This document shows, piece by piece, positions 37,789 to 47,551 of a stretch of DNA of 64,000 nucleotides. Position 1 is the stretch's first letter; every line of letters starts with the position of its first letter. The DNA is from Mucilaginibacter xinganensis (GTDB lineage Bacteria > Bacteroidota > Bacteroidia > Sphingobacteriales > Sphingobacteriaceae): the NCBI GenBank assembly GCA_026225055.1, contig JAMFSA010000069.1, positions 57,557 through 121,556 on the forward strand, given 5' to 3'. The translations under genes and the position numbers were made by a program. Under the pieces are notes generated by a model that made no database searches, was not told where the DNA came from, and worked only from the letters and a program-made list of their open reading frames with translations.

Positions 37789-38895
37789 ATGAACTCTAAT
37801 AATCAAAAACCAGGTAACGAAATAAATCAAATGCCAGGCTCCAGACTTTCGCCGGTCTGGTTTTATCTGGCATTAGTAAGTTTGTCGCTTTCATTTGTAT
37901 TCATTTTTCTCAATTTATGCTGGCAGCCGAACCACGATGTAAAAAAGAGTGACGATTATTTTGATCGTGATTCTTTAGAGGTTCAGACAGGCGGCGTAAA
38001 AATGATACCCGTCCTGACACCAACCTGGACGGCACACGTATGGACAAAACGTATAGGAAGCAATCCGAAAATTAAGGTTTTGTTATTGGCAGGCGGGCCC
38101 GGAATTCCACACGATTATTTGGAGGCTTTTGAGAGCTTTTTTCCGAGGGCCGGGATCGAGTTTTACTACTATGATGAATTAGGTTTTGGAAATTCCGATA
38201 AGTCGGAAGACACTTCACGGTACAATATCGGCCGGGCTGTCGAAGAAGTTGAACAAGTTCGTCTTGAGCTTCACCTTGACAAGGACAATTTTTACCTGTT
38301 AGGACATTCCTGGGGAGGCCTGCTGGCGATGGAATATGCGCTGAAATATCAGAATCATATAAAAGGTTTGATTGTATCGGATATGTGCTCCAGCGGAGCG
38401 GAATTTAACCGCTATGTGCAAAATGTCCTCGCACCGCAGATGCCCCCAAAAGTTCTCGATACCCTCAATGAATTGGAGGCAAAGAGAGACTATGAAAATC
38501 CAAAATATACCTCGCTTGTCGTTGATAATTTTTACACACGCTTTATTTGCCGCCTGCCATTTTCCAAATGGCCGGAACCCTTAAACAGAGCTTTCAGTAA
38601 ATTAAACCAACCCTATTATCGGGTCATGCAGGGACCAAGCGAATTTGGTTTTCTGGGACGGCTTAGATCCTGGGACATACGTTCAAGATTAAAGGGGATT
38701 AATGTCCCAACGTTGATGATTGGCGCAAAATATGATGAAATGGATCCGGCAAACATCAAATGGATGAGCAAACAGGTAACGAAGGGCAGCTATCTTTTTT
38801 GTGCAACCGGCAGCCATTTAAGTATGTATGATGACCAGCGTTATTATATGAACGGAGTCATTTCGTTTATTAATCGTGTTAATCAGCAAGAATAG
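37789..38895 (+). CDS. membrane-anchored proline iminopeptidase-like hydrolase
   Basis: A 368-residue alpha/beta-hydrolase of the proline iminopeptidase (S33) type. An N-terminal membrane segment (FYLALVSLSLSFVFIFLNL) anchors it facing the periplasm. The motifs are LLAGGPGIPHDY (HGGPG box), GFGNSDKSED, the Ser elbow LLGHSWGGLLAMEY, and the acid/base residues in IGAKYDEMDP and TGSHLSMYDD. Family members cleave N-terminal residues or amides/esters. It stands alone between two hairpins. Confidence 0.8.
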   Translation: MNSNNQKPGNEINQMPGSRLSPVWFYLALVSLSLSFVFIFLNLCWQPNHDVKKSDDYFDRDSLEVQTGGVKMIPVLTPTWTAHVWTKRIGSNPKIKVLLLAGGPGIPHDYLEAFESFFPRAGIEFYYYDELGFGNSDKSEDTSRYNIGRAVEEVEQVRLELHLDKDNFYLLGHSWGGLLAMEYALKYQNHIKGLIVSDMCSSGAEFNRYVQNVLAPQMPPKVLDTLNELEAKRDYENPKYTSLVVDNFYTRFICRLPFSKWPEPLNRAFSKLNQPYYRVMQGPSEFGFLGRLRSWDIRSRLKGINVPTLMIGAKYDEMDPANIKWMSKQVTKGSYLFCATGSHLSMYDDQRYYMNGVISFINRVNQQE

Positions 38896-38954
38896 TTTAA
38901 CCCTTAGGATTCTGGATTGCTAACCATTCCGACCTTGGTAAGGTCAGGGTTAAA
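38896..38954. repeat. nested stem-loop after the iminopeptidase-like gene
   Basis: Outer arms TTTAACCCT (38896-38904) and AGGGTTAAA (38946-38954) enclose an inner hairpin GACCTT-GGT-AAGGTC (38931-38945) that abuts the outer right arm. It starts at the stop codon of the gene and may act in termination or mRNA stability. Confidence 0.5.
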
Positions 38955-39080
38955 ATAAGGCAGACTCGCCCTTTAATTTGTCCGCTTGGGGCTTGTTTCG
39001 CTAACTGGATCTTCGATTTGTAAATAATTTTGAACCGGAAATAAATAGATAAACCATTATTAAAAATTAAATATAAAGTT

Positions 39081-39923
39081 ATGAATGCTTACACCCACAA
39101 CACAGCGCCAAACCTGTTTATTGATATTGACGGTATAAAATACGCGTACCGGACTTTCGGGAATGACACCGGGATACCATTATTGTTATTGCAGCATTTT
39201 ACCGGGACGTTAGATAACTGGGACCCAATAGTTACAAATGGTCTTGCAAAACATTTTAAAGTTATATTATTTGATAATAAAGGCATCGGTGCATCTACAG
39301 GTGAAACCCCTGACAATATTGGTACTATGGCTCAGGATGCAATTTCTTTCACAAAAGCCCTGGGAATCGGCAGAATAAATATTCTGGGATTTTCTATGGG
39401 TGGATTTATCGCCCAGCAAATAACTTTAGACGCACCGGATCTGGTTGATAAACTGATTCTTGCAGGCACAGGCCCTAAAGGCGGAGAAAGAATTTCTGAA
39501 ATCATGGGGCCTTTAACGGAATCCTCTTCAATGGATCCTTATGAACAAAAACTTTTCTTATTTTATGGAAAGACAGAAACAAGCCGCACACTCGGCAAAA
39601 GGTCCCTGGACAGAATTAACAAACGCAAAATTAATCGCGACCCCGAAACCGGACTACCGGCTGTACAGGCTCAATTAGCATCAATTTTAAATTGGGCTCA
39701 ACCCGCAGATGATTCTTTGGAAAGGCTCACGAAAATTAAACAGCCCACTTTCATTGTCAATGGAAGCAATGATACAATTGTTCCCACCATTAATTCATAT
39801 ATCATGTTTCAAAACATGCCGGATGCTAAACTTAGCCTGTACCCCGATTCCGGTCATGGTGCAATCTTTCAATTTCCTGAATTATTTTTAACTGAGAGCA
39901 TTGCCTTTTTAAAATCGCATTAA
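39081..39923 (+). CDS. alpha/beta hydrolase (paralogue 3 of 3)
   Basis: A 280-residue cytosolic hydrolase closely related to 35056 and 35935: start NTAPNLFIDIDGIKYAYRTFG, loop FDNKGIGA, Ser elbow LGFSMGGFIAQQ, acid in VNGSNDTIVPT, histidine in PDSGHGAIFQFP. No signal peptide. It is followed 36 bp downstream by the Old Yellow Enzyme gene and is probably co-transcribed with it, suggesting sequential reduction and hydrolysis of the same class of compound, which is inference. Confidence 0.8.
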   Translation: MNAYTHNTAPNLFIDIDGIKYAYRTFGNDTGIPLLLLQHFTGTLDNWDPIVTNGLAKHFKVILFDNKGIGASTGETPDNIGTMAQDAISFTKALGIGRINILGFSMGGFIAQQITLDAPDLVDKLILAGTGPKGGERISEIMGPLTESSSMDPYEQKLFLFYGKTETSRTLGKRSLDRINKRKINRDPETGLPAVQAQLASILNWAQPADDSLERLTKIKQPTFIVNGSNDTIVPTINSYIMFQNMPDAKLSLYPDSGHGAIFQFPELFLTESIAFLKSH

Positions 39924-39959
39924 GTTTTTTCCTGTACCTGACTTTAAAATAATCTAACT

Positions 39960-41024
39960 ATGAATACGCAAACTCTTTTCAGCTCTTTCACCTATAAATC
40001 ACTTAGTCTGAAAAATAGAATTGTAATGCCTGCCATGACCCGCAGACATTCGCCAGATGGACTTCCAACACAGGATGTAGCGGAATATTATGCCCGGCGG
40101 GCAGAAGACTTAGGCCTTATTATTTCGGAAGGAACAGTTATAGAACGCCCGGCTTCAAAAAACTCGAAGGATATTCCCGACTTCTATGGCTGCGCCCTCG
40201 ATGGTTGGCGCAATGTTATTAACTTGGTTCACGATAAAAGCGGAATTATGGGGCCGCAGCTGTGGCACGTTGGAGACGTCAAGTCAGACGCAACGGGCTG
40301 GCTGCCACCATCACCATTTGAAGGACCAGGTTCAATGAGCACCGGCGACATTCAGGTCACCATCGCAAAATTTGCCGAAGCCGCGCTGAATGCAAAAAAA
40401 CTTGGATTTGACTTCCTGGAAATACATGGAGCGCACGGCTACCTGATTGATCAGTTTTTTTGGGATCATACGAATCAGCGAAAAGATGAATATGGAGGAA
40501 AAACAATTGGAGAGCGGACGCGTTTTGCGGTTGATGTAGTCAAAGCTATCCGAAAGTCAGTGGGTCCGGATTTCGTCATAAGTATGCGGCTTTCGCAATG
40601 GAAAATCCAGGATTACGAAGCAAAATTGGCTTCTACACCAAAAGAAATGGAATCCTGGCTTTTACCTTTGCTCGACGCTGGGGTTGATATTTTCCACTGT
40701 TCACAAAGGCGATATTGGGAGGCGGAATTCGGGCAGTCTGACCTGAACTTTGCCGGGTGGGCAAAAAAAATAACAGGACAGCCAACTATAACTGTCGGAT
40801 CAGTCGGACTGTCCGGTGAGTTTCTCCAGGCCCTTTACCATAAGGAAGGTTCCGGAACTACTGATTTTGATGAACTGATGCGCCGGTTCGAACGCGGTGA
40901 CTTCGATCTGGTAGCCGTAGGCAGAGCGATACTGCAGGATGCCATGTGGGTCAAAAAATTAAAGGAAGAAAGAATCTCCGAATTTCAGGATTTCAGCAAA
41001 GATAGCTTAGGGGTTTATTACTGA
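39960..41024 (+). CDS. NADH:flavin oxidoreductase (Old Yellow Enzyme family)
   Basis: A 354-residue TIM-barrel flavoenzyme. Family motifs are LKNRIVMPAMTRRHSPDG, the active-site HGAHGYLIDQFFWDHTNQR, DEYGGKTIGERTRFAVDVV and the FMN-phosphate segment VAVGRAILQD. Such enzymes reduce activated C=C bonds of enones, nitro-compounds and nitrate esters with NAD(P)H. Operon with the hydrolase upstream. The FMN-binding residues look complete. Confidence 0.9.
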   Translation: MNTQTLFSSFTYKSLSLKNRIVMPAMTRRHSPDGLPTQDVAEYYARRAEDLGLIISEGTVIERPASKNSKDIPDFYGCALDGWRNVINLVHDKSGIMGPQLWHVGDVKSDATGWLPPSPFEGPGSMSTGDIQVTIAKFAEAALNAKKLGFDFLEIHGAHGYLIDQFFWDHTNQRKDEYGGKTIGERTRFAVDVVKAIRKSVGPDFVISMRLSQWKIQDYEAKLASTPKEMESWLLPLLDAGVDIFHCSQRRYWEAEFGQSDLNFAGWAKKITGQPTITVGSVGLSGEFLQALYHKEGSGTTDFDELMRRFERGDFDLVAVGRAILQDAMWVKKLKEERISEFQDFSKDSLGVYY

Positions 41025-41170
41025 AAGTTGAATTGTTTTCATCTCAGATATTTCTGCAATAATAACTGACCTTTTAGCATCAACATCCGTGCAAAAGGCT
41101 TGCGGAATATGAAGAGTATATAAACGAAATACAGCCTATTAATTTGAATTTAGAATTTTAGCGGGGCAAA

Positions 41171-41722
41171 ATGAATACGCAGGAAAGAGAAGAAAATTTA
41201 ACAATTGATAACGAAAAAACACAGGCACAAAATAGAAAAGTGCCTGTAAAAAATCAGGAACCTATATCAAAGGAAGATGTGATTTCAGCCTTTGAGACGA
41301 TAAATGAAGTAAAAACCTTCATAGAAAATAATAGGCTGACGGACCTGGATCAGTTATTAGCAAAAATTACTAACCCGGTAAGTAAGAGCAGTTTTCTCGT
41401 TTTTAAACATAAAAAATACATTACGATTCCCATTGAAAATATTGCATTTTTCAACGTCAGAAAGGAATGCACATTTATAGAATGCTTTGATGGACAGGAA
41501 TTTACAATTAGCTATTCTCTTGACCACGCTCAAAAGCTTTTATCGGAAGATCAGTTTTTTCGGTTAAACAGGCAATATCTGATCAATTTTTCAGCAATCA
41601 AGGAAGTGGAGCACTATTTCGCCCGAAAGCTATTGGTTAGACTTGCCGTTCCAACACCTGAAAAGCTGGTGGTTTCAAGAGAACGTTCGGCGAATTTCTT
41701 AAAATGGCTGGAAGACAGGTAA
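41171..41722 (+). CDS. single-domain LytTR regulator (paralogue 1)
   Basis: A 183-residue protein with a C-terminal LytTR DNA-binding domain (residues about 75-180: FLVFKHKKYITIPIENIAFF, QFFRLNRQYLINFSAIKEVE) and an N-terminal helical region (EDVISAFETINEVKTFI) instead of a receiver domain. It is about as close to the protein at 45853 as paralogues can be, and the two genes flank the sigma-54 activator gene. The trigger is unknown as there is no receiver or sensor. It is convergent with the activator gene, with 47 bp between stop codons. Confidence 0.85.
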   Translation: MNTQEREENLTIDNEKTQAQNRKVPVKNQEPISKEDVISAFETINEVKTFIENNRLTDLDQLLAKITNPVSKSSFLVFKHKKYITIPIENIAFFNVRKECTFIECFDGQEFTISYSLDHAQKLLSEDQFFRLNRQYLINFSAIKEVEHYFARKLLVRLAVPTPEKLVVSRERSANFLKWLEDR

Positions 41723-41769
41723 AGCCTGCACAACATCTTATAGATTTTATATTAAATGCTTGACGGTAA

Positions 41770-44700
41770 TTATCCAATATGCTGCTTCCGAATACCTAAT
41801 CGTTTCATTTTCGAGTTGAGGGTACTGGTTGGCACTCCAAGAAGTTCCGCGGCGCCACCGGCGCCGCCTATTCGGCCTTTAACGCTTTTAAGAACTTTAA
41901 GAATATGGTCTTTTTCGTTCTCATCGATTGTTTTGACTTGAAATGCCTCACGATCTGAATTAACTGCTATACTTCTGGACTGGTTGTTTGGTAAATGAAT
42001 TTCTTTGATGGTTTCCCCGGTCGCCAGTAACACGCTCCTTTCAATCAAATGTTCCAGTTCCCTTATATTACCTGGCCATTCATATTCGATTAATTCCTGC
42101 AATGCTCTGTTAGTAATCGTATTTATTTTTTTGCCTGCCTTTACGGAATAGCGCCTGATAAAAAACGTTGCTAACTGCGGAATATCCTCGCGGCGCTTCC
42201 GCAGCGGTGGAAGCGGTATGGGAAATATATTTAGCCGGTAAAATAAGTCGCTTCTGAACTTTCCCTCTTCCATTAATTTTTCGAGATCGCGGTTCGTTGC
42301 GGCAATGATACGGGCATCAATTTTTATGACATTTTTTCCGCCCAGGCGTTCTATTTCCTTTTCCTGCAATGCCCTTAGCAACTTTGCCTGCAGGTCCATC
42401 GGCATTTCGGCGATTTCATCCAAAAAAAGCGTGCCGTTATTCGCTAACTCAAATTTTCCAATCCGACGTTCAAATGCGCCTGTAAAGCTGCCTCTCTCAT
42501 GTCCGAATAGCTCACTCTCAATTAAATTTGCAGGAAGTGCAGCGCAGTTAACTTTTACCATCAGCTTGTTTTTACGCGGAGAGTCGTTGTGGATTGCCCT
42601 TGCAACCAATTCTTTTCCGGTTCCGGTTTCTCCGAGCAGAAGTACGGTGCTGTCGGAATAGGCAACCTGCTTTACCATTTGAAATACCTTCCTGACCGAA
42701 GGACTGTCGCCAATTATTTCGGAATGATTTTGAGAAGTTTCAATTTCCTCCTGTAGATAGATTTTTTCCTCCTCCAGCTGCTGTTTATAATTATTTATCT
42801 CCGCCAGTTGTTCCAGGACTTTTTCATTTGCAAGGATATTTGAAACAGCAACTGATAATTGGGCGCAAATGCCTTTTAATAAATTAACCTTTACTGATTT
42901 CAAGGCGTCATCATCCATATGCAAAAACACTGATCCAATGTCATTTCCCGCTGCCCTCAGCGGCAAACACAAAAGTTTTTGAAAGCCTACAAATTTCCAG
43001 AATTTTACGTATTCCGGTGGATCAGGTTCTTCAGCAAGCTCGTTTACATCAAGAACGACAGGTTCATCGGACGCCATTACAGTGCTGAAAGCTCTGTCCT
43101 TAACGCTATATTTTAATTTGGTTACATCCTCAAAATTGATCTGGCTCATCACTTCATCCCCAAGATCCATCATAAAAGCGCTATGGGTCAGTCCATCCTC
43201 ATTTATTTTAACGATGCCAAATTGTGTTATTGCAAATATTTGCTTGATCCTATTGTTAACGACCTGGTATAAATCATTCCTGTTTTTCAGGGACGCGATA
43301 TCATTGCTTAAAGAAAGCAGAATCGTTTTCTCCTCTTCCCTTTTAGCAATTTCTTCGGCAGCCAGGATATTAGAGATGGCTACCGCCAACTGTGCGCAGA
43401 CGCCCTTCAACAACGTACTTTTTGAGTCGATTTTCAAGTCTTCTAAAAAATGAAAACTGGCACTTCCAATTACTTTACCACCAACGCGTAGCGGGACAGA
43501 TAAGACCTGGTTGATACCTTTGCTTTTCCAAAATTCAGATTGAGTAAGCATGTTCACATCCCCGGCGAGTTCCTTTACATTAAAAAGTACAGCATCCTCC
43601 GCATTAATGATCATTCTATAGACCGGATCATTTACACTGATTTTTTCCGACATCGCGTTGCGGTAGGCGGGGGCGTTGAGGATATCGTATTTATCATCCA
43701 CTTTGAATACCCCATAGGTCTGGCGGTCCTCATGTATATAGGTAATGGCAAACCCGTCGAATGTAAACATTCTTTTTAATTGCGTAATCACGACATCAAA
43801 AAAATCATTCCTGTCTTTTAAACCTGCAATTGCGTTGCTAAGGGATAATAATATTGACTGTTCTTCCTCTCGCTTTGCGATGTTCTCATAAGCCAGGATA
43901 TTAGCTACTTTCATAGCCAGTTGAGCACAGATACCTTTTAATAATGTGCTTTTTATATCAATGACGTCGCGGGCATTAAGATGAAGGAAAGCACATCCTA
44001 TGTTTTTTCCGCCGACACGCAACGCAGCACCTAAAACCCATTGCAGCCCCGCGTTTTTCCAGAATTCAACGATGGCGGGGGCATCAGATTCTTTTGAAAG
44101 CTGTTCAACGTCAAAAAGAACAGGGTCTTCGGAGCTTATGATCCCTCCCATTACCCTGTCCGCTATGTAATGCTTGTCGGTAATTAACTTATCATAGCCC
44201 GGAAGCCTTTTAGATTGCTCCAGAAAATCCGATATAAATGAGCCATAAGTAGTTTGATCTGCATTGATCTGTGCTATTCCAAAATATCTGACCGGAAATA
44301 GTGGTTTTACGTCGGATTCAACAACGGCAAATAACTCGTTCCTTGCTCTTATTGATGCGATAGCATTACTAATACCCAGCAATATAGTTTTCTCTTGTTC
44401 CCGGTCAGCTATTTCCTCGGCAGCAATAATATTGGCTGTCGCAATTGAGATTTGATAAGATATCCGTTTAAGTAATTCCAGGTCATCGGAATTGAGTGAG
44501 TTTTTACGCTCTGATAAGAGCACGAGAAAGCCGATCAACTGATTTCTTTCGATCAGTTTGATGCTTACAAATTCTATAATTCCCGTATGGCGTATGAATG
44601 ATACTTCATTCATTCCTGCTTTCAGCATCGATTCTACATCGTGAACAATGGGAATAGCAGTATCTTCAATACTGTCGTCTTCAATCGGGTAGTCGAAGTC

Positions 44701-45525
44701 AAAGTGGCTCTTAAATTCCGGATCAGCCGACGTTCCCGGTTCGACATGGCAAATATATGCCCTGCAGGTCTTGGTAGTCTTGTCGTATCGAAGTATGAAA
44801 CTGTCGTCGAAATATATATGTTCCCTGATTGTTCTGTGAATCAGATCCAGCATATCTTCTTTGCCGCGAATCGCCGCAATCTTATTACTTATATCAAGCA
44901 GAATTTCATTTTGTTTTTCTTTGCTTTTTAAAGCATCAGTAGCTAAAATATTGACCACTACAATAGAAATATAGTCAGCTATTTCAGCGATGAGGCTCTT
45001 GTGATGATCAGTAAAGAAATTTTTATACTCACTCCACAAGGTCAGTATTCCAACAGTTTTGCCTCCATTCTGTAATGAAACAGAAAGGGATTCCACAATA
45101 CCGGTAGTCATAGAAATATTCATGTATCCCGGCGGATGTGGGAAAGTGGTTATATCATTTATAACAGGCTCGACCGAAGACAAAATATGATCAATAAAAC
45201 CATCATGAATTGGAAAGCCCGAATTGACTACCTGATAATAATCCGGGTGTTGTGTTCTTCTCGGTCCGCCAACACGAAGAATCGCGTTAAGCATGCTATT
45301 TGGCTCATCAAGAAAGCAGATAAAAATATCATCCGTATGAAATAGCTGCTTTATTTTAGGGTGTATAAGCGTCAGAATATCTTTTTTTTCTCTGACGGCA
45401 GCAATGTCCCTGCTTAAGGAAAGCAGAATTTCTTTCTCGGAAGCAGTCCCTTGTATATGCACAGGATTTTGTGCGTCACCTCTCGCTGCTTTTTTTTCCC
45501 GAATTGTTCGAGGTTCCGTCGGCAT
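41770..45525 (-). CDS. five-GAF sigma-54-dependent transcriptional activator
   Basis: A 1251-residue cytosolic regulator. Five GAF-type sensor units follow each other (roughly residues 25-190, 205-370, 380-550, 560-720, 735-905), each starting with a helix of the form [16 protein letters not shown] coiled coil ([19 protein letters not shown]) leads to the AAA+ domain with Walker A GETGTGKE near 963, the sigma-54 contact loop GSFTGA near 1012 and Walker [12 protein letters not shown] Fis-type HTH ([20 protein letters not shown]) ends the protein. There is no receiver, so small ligands or redox state probably signal through the GAF array. Divergent from the LytTR gene at 45853, with a sigma-54 promoter and palindrome between. 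Confidence 0.9.
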   Translation of the reverse strand: MPTEPRTIREKKAARGDAQNPVHIQGTASEKEILLSLSRDIAAVREKKDILTLIHPKIKQLFHTDDIFICFLDEPNSMLNAILRVGGPRRTQHPDYYQVVNSGFPIHDGFIDHILSSVEPVINDITTFPHPPGYMNISMTTGIVESLSVSLQNGGKTVGILTLWSEYKNFFTDHHKSLIAEIADYISIVVVNILATDALKSKEKQNEILLDISNKIAAIRGKEDMLDLIHRTIREHIYFDDSFILRYDKTTKTCRAYICHVEPGTSADPEFKSHFDFDYPIEDDSIEDTAIPIVHDVESMLKAGMNEVSFIRHTGIIEFVSIKLIERNQLIGFLVLLSERKNSLNSDDLELLKRISYQISIATANIIAAEEIADREQEKTILLGISNAIASIRARNELFAVVESDVKPLFPVRYFGIAQINADQTTYGSFISDFLEQSKRLPGYDKLITDKHYIADRVMGGIISSEDPVLFDVEQLSKESDAPAIVEFWKNAGLQWVLGAALRVGGKNIGCAFLHLNARDVIDIKSTLLKGICAQLAMKVANILAYENIAKREEEQSILLSLSNAIAGLKDRNDFFDVVITQLKRMFTFDGFAITYIHEDRQTYGVFKVDDKYDILNAPAYRNAMSEKISVNDPVYRMIINAEDAVLFNVKELAGDVNMLTQSEFWKSKGINQVLSVPLRVGGKVIGSASFHFLEDLKIDSKSTLLKGVCAQLAVAISNILAAEEIAKREEEKTILLSLSNDIASLKNRNDLYQVVNNRIKQIFAITQFGIVKINEDGLTHSAFMMDLGDEVMSQINFEDVTKLKYSVKDRAFSTVMASDEPVVLDVNELAEEPDPPEYVKFWKFVGFQKLLCLPLRAAGNDIGSVFLHMDDDALKSVKVNLLKGICAQLSVAVSNILANEKVLEQLAEINNYKQQLEEEKIYLQEEIETSQNHSEIIGDSPSVRKVFQMVKQVAYSDSTVLLLGETGTGKELVARAIHNDSPRKNKLMVKVNCAALPANLIESELFGHERGSFTGAFERRIGKFELANNGTLFLDEIAEMPMDLQAKLLRALQEKEIERLGGKNVIKIDARIIAATNRDLEKLMEEGKFRSDLFYRLNIFPIPLPPLRKRREDIPQLATFFIRRYSVKAGKKINTITNRALQELIEYEWPGNIRELEHLIERSVLLATGETIKEIHLPNNQSRSIAVNSDREAFQVKTIDENEKDHILKVLKSVKGRIGGAGGAAELLGVPTSTLNSKMKRLGIRKQHIG

Positions 45526-45694
45526 TTTCTGAATTCTTTACTGTTTCCCAATAACAATTTAAATATAAAGTAAAATCTTGCCAAACCCGAAGAAACCAAA
45601 TTATTTAACCTGGGAAATGCAGAATATTTCAAGATTCTGACAGATGTTCCAACGGAAAATTGTTTACATAATTTAGAATTTCAATAACGCCTTC

Positions 45695-45710
45695 CGGCGA
45701 TATATCGCCG
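45695..45710. promoter_or_regulatory. perfect 16-bp palindrome, candidate enhancer (UAS) for the sigma-54 activator
   Basis: CGGCGATATATCGCCG is self-complementary over all 16 bases and is nested in outer arms CTTCCG (45691-45696) and CGGAAG (45714-45719). It lies 54 bp upstream of the sigma-54 promoter and 170 bp before the activator start codon on the other strand. Confidence 0.55.
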
Positions 45711-45763
45711 CTTCGGAAGCGACAGTTTGTATATAAGTTATTAATAATCAATACATTAACTCT

Positions 45764-45778
45764 TGGCATCGCGATTGC
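45764..45778 (+). promoter_or_regulatory. sigma-54 promoter (-24/-12)
   Basis: TGGCATCGCGATTGC fits TGGCAc-N5-TTGC with one deviation (T for C) and the exact GG-N10-GC spacing. It points to the LytTR gene starting at 45853, 75 bp downstream. Confidence 0.65.
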
Positions 45779-45852
45779 CTTCTACAATGAAAAAAATAGT
45801 GATCTAATGCATAGTCTGCGCCAGGAATCGCTGTAACTTAAATTGAAATTCA

Positions 45853-46404
45853 ATGAATACTCAAAGTAATAATGCCAGTGTCGCAATATCCGGTTATGGA
45901 CGGGAATCTCTGAAAGGGAACGAAATCGATAACGTTCTCAAGGCATTTTCAAGAGATGATATCTTGAACGTCTTTGAAACATTGAACCAATTCAAAAGCT
46001 TCTTTAAACAAAACCGCCTGTCAAACCTCGATGATCTTTTAACGAAGATTGCAGTACCGGCAAGTAAAAAAAGCTTTCTTGTCTTTAAACATAAAAAGTA
46101 TATAAATATAGCGACCGAAGCTATTGCGTTTTTCTATGTCCGAAATGAAACGTCCACAATTGTATGTTATGACGGAGAGGAATATGCAGTTGATTATTCA
46201 TTAGAAGAAGTCAAAAACCTTTTACCCGAGCAGAATTTTTTCAGAATAAACAGGCAGTATTTAATAAGTTTTTCCGCCATAAAAGAAGTTGAACATTACT
46301 TCTCCCGGAAATTGTTCGTTAGGCTGGCGATTCCTGCGCCGGGACAGCTGCTGGTCTCTAAAGAAAAAGCAAATGTATTTCTACAGTGGCTCGAAGAAAG
46401 ATAA
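45853..46404 (+). CDS. single-domain LytTR regulator (paralogue 2)
   Basis: A 183-residue paralogue of the protein at 41171, with the same N-terminal helical region (DDILNVFETLNQFKSFFKQ) and C-terminal LytTR domain (FLVFKHKKYINIATEAIAFF, NFFRINRQYLISFSAIKEVE). Its start lies 75 bp downstream of a sigma-54 promoter, so it is a probable target of the divergent five-GAF activator, making a two-step cascade. No receiver domain. The lipoprotein gene follows 114 bp later and may be in the same transcript. Confidence 0.85.
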   Translation: MNTQSNNASVAISGYGRESLKGNEIDNVLKAFSRDDILNVFETLNQFKSFFKQNRLSNLDDLLTKIAVPASKKSFLVFKHKKYINIATEAIAFFYVRNETSTIVCYDGEEYAVDYSLEEVKNLLPEQNFFRINRQYLISFSAIKEVEHYFSRKLFVRLAIPAPGQLLVSKEKANVFLQWLEER

Positions 46405-46518
46405 TTTGTGCAGAAAGATATTCGCCAAGAGATCTCAATCTGTTTAGCTCTATATATAAAATAATAATCACTCATGATTACGCCACCAGTCCGGGCGTAT
46501 ATACGCACATCAACGCAA

Positions 46519-47289
46519 ATGAAATATAACCCGAACAATTCTTTGATTAGAACCGGGCGTAGCCTGTTAATAGTTATGCCCCTTTTTATAGCATTTACAT
46601 CATGCAAGACTACTCCGAATAAGACGCCGCCAGTTCCAACGGATACAATACAATCTATCAGCAATAAATCAGCCGCGATAAACAAATGTTTCATGCGTAT
46701 CAGCGGAAAGCAGAAAAGAGATACCCTGAAAATCAATCTCCAAATCGTACGGGACAGTTTAGCCGGTGAGATTACTAATGACATCTCCGAGAAAGATATA
46801 AGGCGGGGGAAGTTGAGAGGGAAGATAAATGGAAAAGAAATTTCCGCAGTGTGGACTTTTATTCAGGAAGGAATAATTGATTCCGTAAGCGTTAATTTCA
46901 GGTTTAATAACGGCAATCTCCTGTTAGAGGCAAAAGGAATTGATTATTCACCGGAAGCAGATAACCGTTCGGGTAACCACTGGATCGATATTCCTGCGTC
47001 GGCCTGTGCATCTGTCGAAAATAAAGAATTCGCTGTAAGTGGTACAGTCACAGGGCTCATTATGGGAAAAGATGGATACACAGCGACGTTAAGAACTGAA
47101 AATAGCGAAAGCTATCAAATTCTTCTGAGCAGGAACCGGCTGCGGGAAAACTATATCACATTAAATAAAGGCGATCACGTCGTTGTTTCAGGCGATACAA
47201 TTCATCTAGGGGAAAATATCCAGGTCCTTGTTAAAAAAATTCAAAAAAGGAACCAGGAAAAAGCTGTTTCAGGATTAAATCTTAAGTAA
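46519..47289 (+). CDS. lipoprotein with C-terminal OB-like domain
   Basis: A protein of about 256 residues with a lipoprotein signal: basic start, hydrophobic LLIVMPLFIAF and lipobox FTSC. A beta-rich middle (TLKINLQIVRDSLAGEITND ... GKEISAVWTFIQEG) is shared with the truncated copy at 31667-32065. The C-terminal 90 residues (AVSGTVTGLIMGKDGYTATL ... GDHVVVSGDTIHLGENIQVL) look like an OB-fold. Function unknown. A frame continuing upstream to 46474 exists, but the ATG at 46519 gives the better lipoprotein signal. Confidence 0.6.
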   Translation: MKYNPNNSLIRTGRSLLIVMPLFIAFTSCKTTPNKTPPVPTDTIQSISNKSAAINKCFMRISGKQKRDTLKINLQIVRDSLAGEITNDISEKDIRRGKLRGKINGKEISAVWTFIQEGIIDSVSVNFRFNNGNLLLEAKGIDYSPEADNRSGNHWIDIPASACASVENKEFAVSGTVTGLIMGKDGYTATLRTENSESYQILLSRNRLRENYITLNKGDHVVVSGDTIHLGENIQVLVKKIQKRNQEKAVSGLNLK

Positions 47290-47551
47290 AAAAACTTTCT
47301 TGATTTTATATAAACCGGTATGTGCAACCCGCTGGACGAAATCAACAAATTCAACTTTACCATCAATAATCAAGCAATTCATTTTTGGAATATCCTTAGG
47401 CTAAACCACCATTCGAAGCCATATAGGTTCGTCTATTTAATTGCTCGCAAAAACAGGGATTTTTTTGAAAGAAAAGTAATTGTACCTGTTGCCTTCCACG
47501 CAATGTCCTCGTTCTACGGGAAAAGTAACATTTATCATTAACACAAAATTT

